Source: Chamaelirium japonicum
Taxonomy: Eukaryota; Streptophyta; Magnoliopsida; Liliales; Melanthiaceae
DNA length: 64,000 nt
NCBI GenBank assembly: GCA_947650365.1
Contig: OX393554.1
Coordinates: 36,179,137-36,243,136 of the forward strand
Reading direction: 5' to 3'
Below are positions 54,741-64,000 of this stretch, one piece after another (the first letter of the stretch is position 1; each line of letters begins with the position of its first letter). Below the pieces are notes generated by a model. The model was not told the origin of the DNA, did not search any database, and saw nothing but the letters and a program-made list of their open reading frames with translations. The translations under genes were made by a program, and so were the position numbers.

Positions 54741-56645
54741 TCAAGAGGACGAGGCTAGTCTAGCCCGCTTCTCCTCTATGGCTCTGAGAGAATCAAGAAA
54801 GAAACGCACACCGTCCAGCTCTGGAGTAGTTATGAAACCACATTTCTTCGCAATGTCTAAGATTACATCATCATCCAAAAAGGAAAGGGGGAGGGAAACT
54901 GAAGGATCTGCCTGGTCGAGCTCCAAAAGCCGCATCTTCGACCGGATCAAAGCTTGGGAAAGCGACGGATCATCCGAGGAACGCTGCAAAATTTGCCTAA
55001 AGCTCCTCCTGGCCGACTGGAAATGAGCAGCGCCGCCATTGTCCGCGGATGTCTCCCGTCCTCCAAAAACCTGCTCAGTCTCAGCATTAATCCCATCCCC
55101 TCTACTCCCCTGCTCTGCTACAGCGCACCTGCTGACATCAGAGTTAGGATCAAGAGGTTCCCCCGAAATGGAGGAAACCACATTGATAGGGACAAGATCA
55201 ACCTGGGGACCCATGGGTGGGCCCCCCACCTCCGGACCAACATCAACGCCCTCGTGCTCATCAGCAAAGGGGTTGATGTGAGTAGCCACGCAAGCACCAA
55301 GGGTACCCTCAAAAGAAAAAGGAGGTAAGCCTCCATTCGCGCCCAAACCAAGATTCGAAGTACCCAAACTTGCATCTTGGGAGAACTGCTGGAGAGATGG
55401 CGTACCTGGGTCGCGACTGCAACCCGCCTCGTGTGTTGGCGCCGGCGCTGGTGATGGGCGAACGCACTGCTGCCGGACCCGCGTTGGCTGCGGACCGGCC
55501 GCCACTGGTGGGCCGAAACCAGGCAGGATCATAGGTTCCCCGTATGGCATCCTGCCGCCAACTCCATGGTCCAGAGGTGGCAAATAACCTAGGGGAGGCG
55601 GAGGGAGCGTGGTGCAGTCACCCAAGACCTGTGTAGTGAGACGGATCCGGAACACCCCACCGCCGTGAGTGAAATTCAAAGAGGGAGGGATCAGGATGGG
55701 CTCGTAGCAAAGAGCCGTAGCTTGACAGAAGCGCCGGTGCGAGATAGACGGGAAGACATTGAAGCACTCCCGGACTTTCCCGTAGGGCTCCAGCAGTGTC
55801 CGGATCGAGCCCTCCCCCCAGGCGTCAAACGGAAGGCCGGAGATGGTGACCCTCAAAGCAGTCCTCCTTCTCGTTGCAACAGCCCCTCCCAGCTCTTCCC
55901 ACAGACGGAAGGAGACTGAAACCGCGCCCAGGTCCCGGACTCCACGGCCTGCCTCGATATCCAGGAACTGACGGAATGGGAATTCGACTAGGAATTCCCC
56001 ATTGCCGATCTCCTGAGCCGGCCAGGCCCAGGATCCCTGCCACGCGTGACGGAAGTGGCCGGAGAGCTCCGCCGCTGAAACCGATTTCCGGAAGACCCGG
56101 CAGATCCTAGATCTGTTAAGGACCTCCAACATCTCCGTGTGCCTGGGGTCGTCAGGAAGATCAAGCGAGGCCCCGGCTCCCGTCGACGAAGACCCCGTAG
56201 ATCCGGAAGATCTGGACATCCTGCACCTATGGGAGGTATGCCCCACCTTCCCACAGGCGAAGCACACTAGGGGGTTCCGACACGCTGCCACCGTGTGATC
56301 TCTCTCCCCGCACCGATGGCAGCGGCGCCCTAGAACCCTCCGGCGATTAGGCAGGGCAGGTCGTCGAGATGGAGCCCTAGAAATCTTGGCTGGCGGCGGG
56401 GCAGGGCGACGGACAACGTCGGAGAAGGAGACACGGGGACGGGAGGTCGACGAGGAGGGGTGATAGGAGCCCCCGAGACGCCTATCTCGGGAACGACTCC
56501 TATCCGCCGCTCCCGTTGAACCTCTATTCCCGAGCGTCCCAGCCCTAATCGATGCCCCTCGGGACCCTTCGCCTGCCTCTCGCCGCTGAAGACTTGGGGA
56601 ACGACCACCAGATCACCCTCGGGATCTCCCTCTCCCTCTCGCCAT
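54741..56645 (-). pseudogene. LINE ORF1, zinc-knuckle RNA-binding protein
   Basis: The frame starts MARGRGRSRG at 56645, only 21 bp from the element's 5' end, and runs 634 codons with a single in-frame TGA at codon 11 (56613-56615), where CGA would fit. The N-terminal part is rich in Arg and Ser. Two CCHC zinc knuckles follow (CHRCGERDHTVAAC and CFACGKVGHTSHRC), then a region resembling the DUF4283 fold of plant LINE ORF1 (SRICRVFRKSVSAAEL, WAWPAQEIGNGEFLVEFP, TALRVTISGLPFDAWGE). The C-terminal half is low in recognisable structure. It is thought to coat the LINE RNA. A later ATG at 56291 would lose the first knuckle. Confidence 0.85.
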
Positions 56646-56666
56646 CGCTCCTATCGCAATGTCTTC

Positions 56667-56677
56667 GCACACTATTT
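56667..56677. repeat. Target-site duplication of the full-length LINE (right)
   Basis: GCACACTATTT, identical to 51000-51010. Confidence 0.85.
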
Positions 56678-57380
56678 CATTGCTTACGAAATGAACCTAT
56701 AAGATTATAAGTATGGTTTATCTTGACTTTTTGAAAAACTTTATTACAAGTTTATTATAACCTTAATTTTTATGAAACCGGAATCACAATTATTATGCAA
56801 GAAATTCGTAACACTCGAAATCTCATAAAATATAGGCATTGCTTTGCGAGGGATGTGAGATCTATCAGATGCTAGAGATCCATCGTCTTCTCCTTTGCAA
56901 ATCTCACAATTATTTGGCCATATGGATTCCAACAACGAGGGGCTGGCCATATAAAATGTGCCCATCCTTTTGGAAACCCCTAATCCGAATCAAAAAAATG
57001 AGAGATAAAGAAAGAGAAGGAGACGGGGATTTCGGCCAGGTTTGCACACATGGGGTCGAGGTGTTTTGCGGAGGAGAAGATGAAGAGCATGATGATGAAG
57101 GAAGACTCACACAAATCTGCCATCACCAGTATGAGAATAGGAATATACATTTCTTTACGAGGGATGCGAGATCCATCTTCACGCTCGTCTTCATCATGTA
57201 TTCTCCACCACAAGCAGCGGCTTGTGAAGTAAAATTCAAAGTAGTCCTTAGAACAATCGCAGCTGCTTTTAATTTGTTCAAAGTCATCTAGTTCGTCTTC
57301 TAGTTTGTAGGATTGCATGCGACCCGATCCGTAGTTATTAACATGTGAATCGCTTTCGATGTGTGCTCTCAATCCAACAC
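56678..57380. other. Unrecognised sequence with internal near-duplication
   Basis: GCTTTGCGAGGGATGTGAGA (56842) is echoed by TCTTTACGAGGGATGCGAGA (57151). On the minus strand both give peptides with S-x-IPRK (SHIPRKAMPI and SRIPRKEMYI). A minus-strand stretch of 130 codons (57372-56980) contains KLEDELDDFEQIKSSCDCSK. No family was recognised; it may be a gene fragment or chance. Confidence 0.35.
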
Positions 57381-57974
57381 CTTTTATATTAGCTGGACGG
57401 TTCTATTGCCGGTGAAGGCTCGGGGAGTGGAGACCGTGTCATGTTTTCTCCCTCCCCGGGTGGGCAGCCGACAGAAGGCCAAGGGGTGCTACTCCCCGAG
57501 CTTGATGTCGCCAGCATGTAGGGCCCGGAGCGGGATGTGAAGCCGGCACCTCCCTGGGCACTTGGCAGCGGAAGATTCGGGGGGAGGTCACAGTACAGTG
57601 GCTTCTTCCCTGGATTGTTCGGGTCTTCGGAGGAGATCTCGAGGGGGAGGTTGTAGTCTGGCATCTCCTCCCTAGGGGGGCGATTCGATGCACCAAACGA
57701 GAGGCCGGAAGGAGGGTGCAGTCTAGGCACCTTCTCCCCGAATCGACATATTGTGGCGGAATGACGTGATGACACAGATACGGGTGGGTGCATGATCGAG
57801 GGGAAGCACCTCGATGCCACGCGGAGTCACCATTGAGCAAGTTTTCAACCGACGACGAGCGAGCGGATGTGGTTGCCGACGAGTGATCGTTGGGGGTGTC
57901 GATGGGGACCGGTGCGCATCACTGATGGGTGATGTGGGCACTGATGGGTGCAATGTCGGCAGTTATAGCCGCGG
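57381..57974. other. GC-rich sequence, no gene recognised
   Basis: Open frames exist on both strands (for example minus strand 57820-57389), and the plus strand near 57413-57520 reads like an acidic, proline-containing tail ending in a stop, but nothing matches a family I know. Confidence 0.35.
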
Positions 57975-58460
57975 AAACACCTGCAATCTAGCAGGCTACA
58001 GTGGCTGCTGACGGACGGCGGGCAAAAGGCGATGACGGTCGTGGTAGCAACGGACTCAGCCGTGGGCACACCTGCGGTACAGCATGGTGCGGAAGGCAGA
58101 GGTTCAAGCATTGACCGACGAGCGACAGCTCGAGAGTGATGGACATGTGCAGTGTCACAGAGCGAAGCAAGGACCGTGATCTACGGCATGGTCATTAACT
58201 GACGATGGAACGGAGTGCAAAGGACGTTGTAGATGGTCTAACAAGACTGGAGCTTTTCAGGCGTACTGTCCGATCACCAGAAGCTTGTAATTCGTGAATG
58301 AGCCCGGTTGTGGGCGAATCACTTTAAAAGGAATTTCTGTTTTGGCAATGTATTCTCTTCTCTATCGCATGTGTTTCCGCTGCAACACAATCTTTGTTGC
58401 AAAGGAGCTCGAGCATCTACGTTGTTGTTTGTGTCAAAGAGGGTATAAGTTGCAATGCCA
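57975..58460. repeat. Dispersed repeat, unclassified (copy 2)
   Basis: Matches 41810-42295 over nearly its whole length, same orientation. Ends near TGCCATTTG in both copies. Non-coding. Confidence 0.65.
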
Positions 58461-58627
58461 TTTGATCTCGGAATCCGATTTCTCAGTGAGGAGGGAGAAG
58501 GGGGCACTGGGTGAGGAGGGGCCTGCAACCGGTGAGGAGAGAGAAGCAGGTGCTCGGTGAGGGCGAAGAAGGGTCCGCTCGGGGAGAAGGGGGACCGGTC
58601 GGTGAAGAAGGAGAAGGGGGTGCTCGG

Positions 58628-59252
58628 TAGGGGTGGCAATGGGTCGGGTCAGGTCGGGTTCGGGTCGGGTTGAGACATATGTATAAGGGCAAAACACCCA
58701 ACCCGAACCCGACCCGTTTAATAAACGGGTCAAAAACTTAAACCCAAACCCGACCCACGTAATAAACGGGTTGACTCGACCCGACCCGTTTAACCCGTTT
58801 ACTAAACGGGTGGGGACGTGTCGGGTCGGGTTGGCTCGGGTTGGGTCAACAGAACCCATGTAAACCTTTCGGGTTGGGTCAAGACAAGTCGGATTGGACC
58901 GGGTTTGATCGGGTTGGGTCGGGTTGGCTCGAGTTGGTTCGGGTCGGGTCGGGTTGACACGATCCATTTGTTAAACGGGTCAATCGGGTTATAAGTACAA
59001 ACCCGAACCCGACCCATTTGTTAAACGGATCAAGTAGGGTCAATCGGGTTATAAGTACAAACCCGAACCCGACCCATTTGTTAAACGGGTCAAGTAGGGT
59101 CAATCGGGTTATAAGTACAAACCCGAACCCGACCCATTAAATAAACGGGTCAATCGGGTCGACCCGTTTATGACCCGAACCCGTTTAGGTCAAACCCAAA
59201 CCCGTTAACTTCGGGTCGGGTTGACGGGTCGGGTCAAGAATTGCCACCGCTA
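58628..59252. mobile_element. Non-autonomous hAT element, GGGTCGG type, copy 3
   Basis: Starts TAGGGGTGGCAATGGG and ends AATTGCCACCGCTA. The 8-bp duplication is GTGCTCGG (58620-58627) and GCGCTCGG (59253-59260). Inside is an extra tandem of a 60-bp unit (CAATCGGGTTATAAGTACAA, about three copies from 58981), which makes it longer than copies 1 and 2. No transposase. Confidence 0.9.
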
Positions 59253-59389
59253 GCGCTCGGTGAGGAGGGGCGGTCTTTAATCTGAAATGTGGGCATTCAA
59301 GCGACAAACAAAATCTGTGAACGGAATCCCAATAATTCTGGACCTTTGGATGACATTACATGGAACGAGTGAAAAAAGCCTTTTTTACC

Positions 59390-59545
59390 CCAAATCCAGC
59401 CTGATCCGACCCGACCCGAAATTCTGAATACATGTGTACACGAGCCGGATCCGGGTTCAGACTCTTGGCCCGTCGCCTGAGCCGACAAGCACGACGGGCC
59501 CATCCGGGCTGGCATCTCTAGGCTCCACCCATCCTGTTTTACCCA
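59390..59545. repeat. Degraded dispersed repeat (copy 2)
   Basis: Matches 42740-42896 (ACATGTGTACACGAGCCGGA, GGGTTCAGACTCTTGGCCCG). Ends not defined. Confidence 0.6.
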
Positions 59546-59559
59546 CGGAAGATCCTAGG

Positions 59560-60665
59560 TCATTGTTTCTCTTGGGAATTTTGCTAGGGTTTGCGTGGAA
59601 GTCGACACCTCTTGTTCCCTTAAGCAATAAGTTTGGATCGATGGTGTTCGACCAAATGAGGATAAATTTTTATTTTGGCAAGCTTTTCAATATGAAAGTC
59701 TTCTGAATTTTTGTGGATCCTGCACGCGTATTGGGCATCTTTCATCTTCTTGTACTTTTTGGAGTTCATCTTCGGTTGGTGGGCTGGAATCTGATACTGA
59801 TAAGGTTTCTTTTCCATCACCCTCCGTTTCTGTACGCCCTGGTGCAGTCCCAGTTCAACCCCAACTGGTACTAATTGTGGGTGGATGGTACTGCAAAATA
59901 GCGGTAGAGAGTAAGTGGTCAGAGCCGTCGGCCTTCGGTGGGAGCTACGTCTTGCTCTTCAATGGGGCGATGAGGAGGTCAATCTACAGTACGTTTCCTT
60001 TGGTTGATGTTCCAGGCAGTGCCCGTGTTGGTCCAAGTGACCTTTTTCGCTCTAGACAGGGCCCCTCGGCGACACCCTTGTTCTGTGGCACCGTCTCTTC
60101 TGCTGATGGACTGTTTGTTGATGGGCATCTCAGTGGTGATGGGTCAGTGAGGCTGGGGTGTCTGCAGCTCATGCTCCTTTTATTTTTGTGTCTCTAGAAG
60201 GTGTGCATAATAAGGAGGGAGCCAGAGATGCACCCCCAGGTCATCGTTCAAGTGGCCAAGCTAAATGTTGTCGGCGTAAAAGGCTGCATCATTCTCTTCC
60301 TAGGTCGCCTTTAGGGAGGGAGAATGCTACTGCTGATTGGTCGGTTACTAGAAGGGGAGTCAGTATTTTTGCAACATTTAGCAATGGTTAAGTTGGTTTT
60401 GGACTCAATTGTTGGTGTGTCTTCCTCTTCTTCTGATGTTCATCCGGTGAATCCCTCAATGATCGGAATCTCATGAGATATTCTGATGGGGCCTCTGAGA
60501 CGGTCATTGTTGAGGATGGTCATGGTAAGTGGCGAAAGGAGATTTCGAAGTAGAATTGATGTTTTTGTTGGTTTTTTTGCCACTTTTTTGGGTTGGCGGT
60601 TTTGTAGGTTTTGAGCCCCTTATAAGATGAAGGTCGTGACTTGGAATTGTTGAGGAGCTAAGAAG
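59560..60665 (+). mobile_element. LINE remnant: ORF1 tail and ORF2 start
   Basis: At 60627 the plus strand reads MKVVTWNC, then a stop, then GAKKRAGG, the characteristic first residues of plant LINE ORF2 (MK-x-x-x-WNCRG). The stop is TGA where CGA is expected. The preceding kilobase would then be the end of ORF1, but no domain is recognisable in it. Cut on the right by the Copia element starting near 60665. Confidence 0.55.
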
Positions 60666-63600
60666 CGTGCTGGAGGATTAGTCCCACCTCGGTAAAGTAG
60701 AGAGCGGAAACGATCCTTATGTGTATGATGAGACCTCATCTCAAAATCGGAACGTCGTCTCCACCTGCACCCTAACGGTGCCCAAAGATGCCTCCTTGGT
60801 AACTCAAAACGCGTTCTAAAGATGCACCAAAGCACCCAGAAGGTGTCAACACCCCAAATATGCGGAACTTCTCAAATCATCTTGAGCAAGTTCATACAAT
60901 GCCTAAACTTAGTCAATGGAACCAGCTTTGTTAACATACTGATAGGATTATCATGCATGGAAATCTTCTTCAAAAAAATTGCCTTCTTTTTGATATGCTG
61001 CCAAACAAAGTGATAACGGATATCAATATGCTTGGTCAGTAAGTGATGGACCTGATCATCATTCGCCAAATATATAGCACTCTGGCTATCCAAAAATATC
61101 TTCATGCTAAACTACAAAAGACCATACTCGCCCGTAATGCCTTGCAGCCAAATTGTCTCCTTTGCGCCTTCGTAATGACTATGTATTCAACCAATGTTGT
61201 CAACAGTACAAACGTGTTCAATAGAAAATCCATCTAACTTATCGAACCATCTACCAGCGTAAACAAATAATCTGTCATAGACCGACGTCCATCTAGGTCA
61301 TCAATATAATCTACATCAATATATAGCACTGTATCTCTAACTGACTCACCGTTCTGCTGAAAGAGTACCCTCAAGTCCAGTGTACTCTTAAGGTATCATA
61401 ATATCCACTTAACAGCATACCAATGCTCATTTCTCAGATCGATCATGTAACGATTGACCATATTGATCGCCTGTGCAATGTCTTAATGAGTACACACTAT
61501 GGCGTACATCAAACTGCCAACTGTGCTCGGATACGGCACACGAGCCATGTAAACATGCTCGCTCTTGATGCTAGGAGATTGTCTTACCGATAGTCGAAAG
61601 TATGCAGTAAGGGGGATACTAACTGGCTTAACACCACCCGTCCCATAATAAGAAACAATCTACCGAAGATAGCTTCTCTACGTCAAACAAACTATACCAT
61701 ATTTTCGATCCCTATGAATCTTCATCCTAAAAATTTTCTTAGCACCACCCAATTTATTTATCTTAAACTCATCGCTCAACTAAGATTTTAGGACGTCGAT
61801 ATCTAACACGCTCTTTATAGTAATAAACATGTCATTTACATATAAAAGAAGAAATATCATAGAGCCATCACGAAGCTTCCTTAAGTGGACACAGTATTTA
61901 TACTTACTTCTGACGTACCCATGATCCCCCAAGAACGTGTTGAATCTCATGTACCACTATCTCAGTGACTGCTTGAGGCCATACGAGGACTTCCTCAATC
62001 GGCACACATGATCTTCTTTACCTTCCATCACAAATCTCTCAAGCTGCTACATGTAGATTAGCTTCTCCACTTGCCATGCAAGAATGTTGTCTTTACATCT
62101 AACTACTCTAGCTCGAGATCAAACAACGCTACCATAACCAATAAAAGACGGATAGAGATATGCTACATCATAGGTGCAAATACCTCATTGTTGTCGAAGC
62201 CTTCCTATTGTAAATAGCCTTCAGCTATCAATCGTGCCATATACCGAATACCGTTTGGAGCCTCCTCTTTCCTCTTGTAAACCTACTTGCAGCCAATCAC
62301 TTTCTGCCATCTGGTTCTTGTAACAAGCTCCCAAGTCTAATTCTTGTGAAGATACTCAATCTCTTCACCCATGGTCGCACCTCACTCAATGCAATCCTTG
62401 ACCGGGACTGTCTCTCTAAAAGTGGTTGACTTGTTACCATCAACAAGGATTATGCATATACAACTAACTCCTCGTACTCATATCTGACTAGAGCTCTAGT
62501 AGTCCGCTTCTGCCTGCTGATTGCAACGGACTGCTGCTTTGGAACCTGAACTGTCTCATGTGGAGTAGTCACCTCTATCGGAGTAGTCTTCTCTACCTTG
62601 GTAGAAACTACAGAGGCTTGTAGCTCCACCTATAACTAATCATCATAACTTTCGTCCTCAAGATCGAACTCTGACCTCGATTTGTTAGAAGTCTGTAACT
62701 GAATCTTATCAAAAGTTATGTCTCTGCTAGTAATAAAGTTATGCAATTCTAGGCACCAAAATCTGTACCCCTTAACTTCGAAAGCATACCCCAGGAATAT
62801 ATCTTTCTTTGCATGCAGATCCAACTTGTTTTCTTTGACGTAATACTCAACCAAACATCCAAACCCTCGCAAGATCGAGTAATCTACCGGATTGCCTAAC
62901 CAAACCTCTTCCGGAGTCTTCAAAGCAATCACACTAGTTGGTAACCGGTTCACCAAATTGCATAATGTGTTCACGACCTCTGCCTAAAACTCTTTACCCA
63001 AGCTTGACTCAGAGAGCATGCAGTGTGCTCACTCGAGTAAAGTCCGGTTCATTCTCTCTATGGTGCTAATCTGCTAAAGTGTCTCCATAACTATAAAGTG
63101 TCTAGTAATGTATCCTCCTTATAGTAGTACTGGAATTCCTTTGATGTAAATTCTTCCCTATTGTCGCTGTAGAGACGCTTCAACTTCTTGCTAGTTTGTC
63201 TATCCATCAAAGTCTTCTATCTTTGAAATATCTCAAATATCTGATCTTTGACCTTCAAAATATTGACTCAGACCTTTCTATAATAGTCATCCATTAAAAA
63301 AAATGAAGAATCTCGATTCTTCCTTGGAAGCAACTTTGGAGGACCCCAAACATTTGTATGGACGTAATCTAATGTTCCCTTCGTGAGATAAACTATCGTA
63401 CCAAACTTGACCCGATATTGCTTCCTAAACACACAGTGCTCGTATAAGTCAAGCTTGATGTTCTTCACACCTAAGAGCAAATCCCGCTTGCTCAACTCAA
63501 AATGGCCACTCTCACTCATTTGGCCTAGACTCTTATGCCATAATCATAACAAAACTGTCTCTCAATCTTTCGCTGAAGTAGAAACCCTTGCACTATATTT

Positions 63601-64000
63601 AATAGTGCTCCTAGAAAGAATGTGGAGGCTTCTAATCATGTCACCCTTCATAATGGTCAGAATCCCTCGATATACCCTGAGAACTCCATCTTGAGCGGTG
63701 AACTTGCAACCCCAAAAATCCAGAGTACCACGAGAGATGAGATTCTTTTTAAATCTGGAACGTGCCGAACGCTAGTCAAAGTCCTAACAATGTCATCATA
63801 CATACAGATTTTGATTTCACCACTCCCGATGGTCTTGCATGCAAAATTATTATCCATCAAAAACCGAACCACCATTCACCTTCTGATAGGAGGAGAACCA
63901 ATCCCGATTGGGATATATATAGTAGGAGCAATCAGAATGTAGGATACACTTATTATATAGATCTCCTTAAACTGTGACAGATAAACTGCATTATCTAATA
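60665..64000 (-). mobile_element. Ty1/copia element (TNT1/Tork-like), runs off window
   Basis: Minus-strand Copia element entering from the right edge. A short LTR-like end lies at about 60665-60851 (TGTTGACACC inward of the RNase H end). Going right, it shows RNase H (60872-61105: FLDSQSAIYLANDD, TKHIDIRYHF, NPISMLTKLV), degraded reverse transcriptase (61105-62600), integrase C-terminal part (62636-62974: LPTSVIALKTPEEVWLGNPV, FLGYAFEVKGYRFWCLE), the zinc-binding pre-integrase part (63268-63519: LDYVHTNVWGPPKL) and the gag-protease junction (63657-63875: VRHVPDLKRISS). Pol order on the minus strand is normal for Copia. Broken in many places; the 5' LTR is outside the window. Confidence 0.85.

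Larger units (their letters stand above)
51011..56666 (-). mobile_element. Full-length L1-type LINE
   Basis: About 5.66 kb on the minus strand, with a poly(A) tail (T-run at 51011-51018 on the plus strand), a very short 5' leader, ORF1 and ORF2 separated by about 25 bp, and an 11-bp target duplication GCACACTATTT on both sides. ORF1 is zinc-knuckle type; ORF2 has endonuclease, reverse transcriptase and zinc ribbon but no RNase H, as in the common plant L1 group. Both frames are continuous apart from five single in-frame stop codons. It is unlikely to be active now. Confidence 0.92.

Noticed and set aside
1-64000. tRNA, rRNA or other structural RNA genes
   Set aside because: No cloverleaf or rRNA core sequences were recognised on either strand; tRNA-like words are only the primer binding sites of retroelements.

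Overview
This window is nuclear DNA from a flowering plant. It has two intronless, GC-rich cytochrome P450 genes of the CYP89A type, plant Copia and Tat-lineage Gypsy LTR elements, a TRIM, plant L1-type LINEs, and hAT and MITE elements. The very high GC of the P450 codons suggests a monocot, but this is weak evidence and no species is named.

Only two host genes are convincing: CYP89A-like copy 1 (6608-8161, 517 aa) and copy 2 (44609-46153, 514 aa), both on the plus strand, about 36 kb apart and clearly duplicates. Both keep the membrane anchor, proline hinge, I-helix AGTDTT, ExxR, PERF and the heme cysteine loop. Almost everything else is transposon.

Layout. 1-1150: reversed Copia LTR fragment. 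1151-5346: minus-strand Tat-type Gypsy element with gag but no pol, an opposite-strand coiled-coil ORF and a 78-bp coding repeat. 5802-6513: MITE with a hAT element nested in it, just upstream of CYP89A copy 1. 8166-41555: one minus-strand LINE fragment (reverse transcriptase to RNase H) opened by five insertions: a Gypsy solo LTR (8424-30038, itself holding a whole Copia element and a whole Tat-type element), two hAT elements, and a second Tat-type element (32124-40682). 42359-42697: a complete TRIM. 42897-44398: three-level nest of hAT, hAT and MITE. 44609-46153: CYP89A copy 2. 46734-50980: MITE, two LINE tails in opposite orientation and a hairpin repeat. 51011-56666: full-length L1-type LINE with an 11-bp target duplication. 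56678-60665: unrecognised sequence, dispersed repeats, a hAT and a LINE ORF1/ORF2 junction remnant. 60665-64000: minus-strand Copia element running off the window.

Most insertions could be bounded exactly because target-site duplications are still readable, so the order of events can be reconstructed: LINE first, then the LTR and hAT insertions, then the elements inside the solo LTR. No cellular system beyond the P450 pair was found. The most interesting points are the mosaic divergence of the two P450s, a transposon block starting a few bases after the stop codon of copy 1, two gag-only Tat elements sharing an antisense coiled-coil ORF, a Copia LTR with its own terminus inverted inside it, and a full-length LINE whose only interruptions are five transition-type stops.
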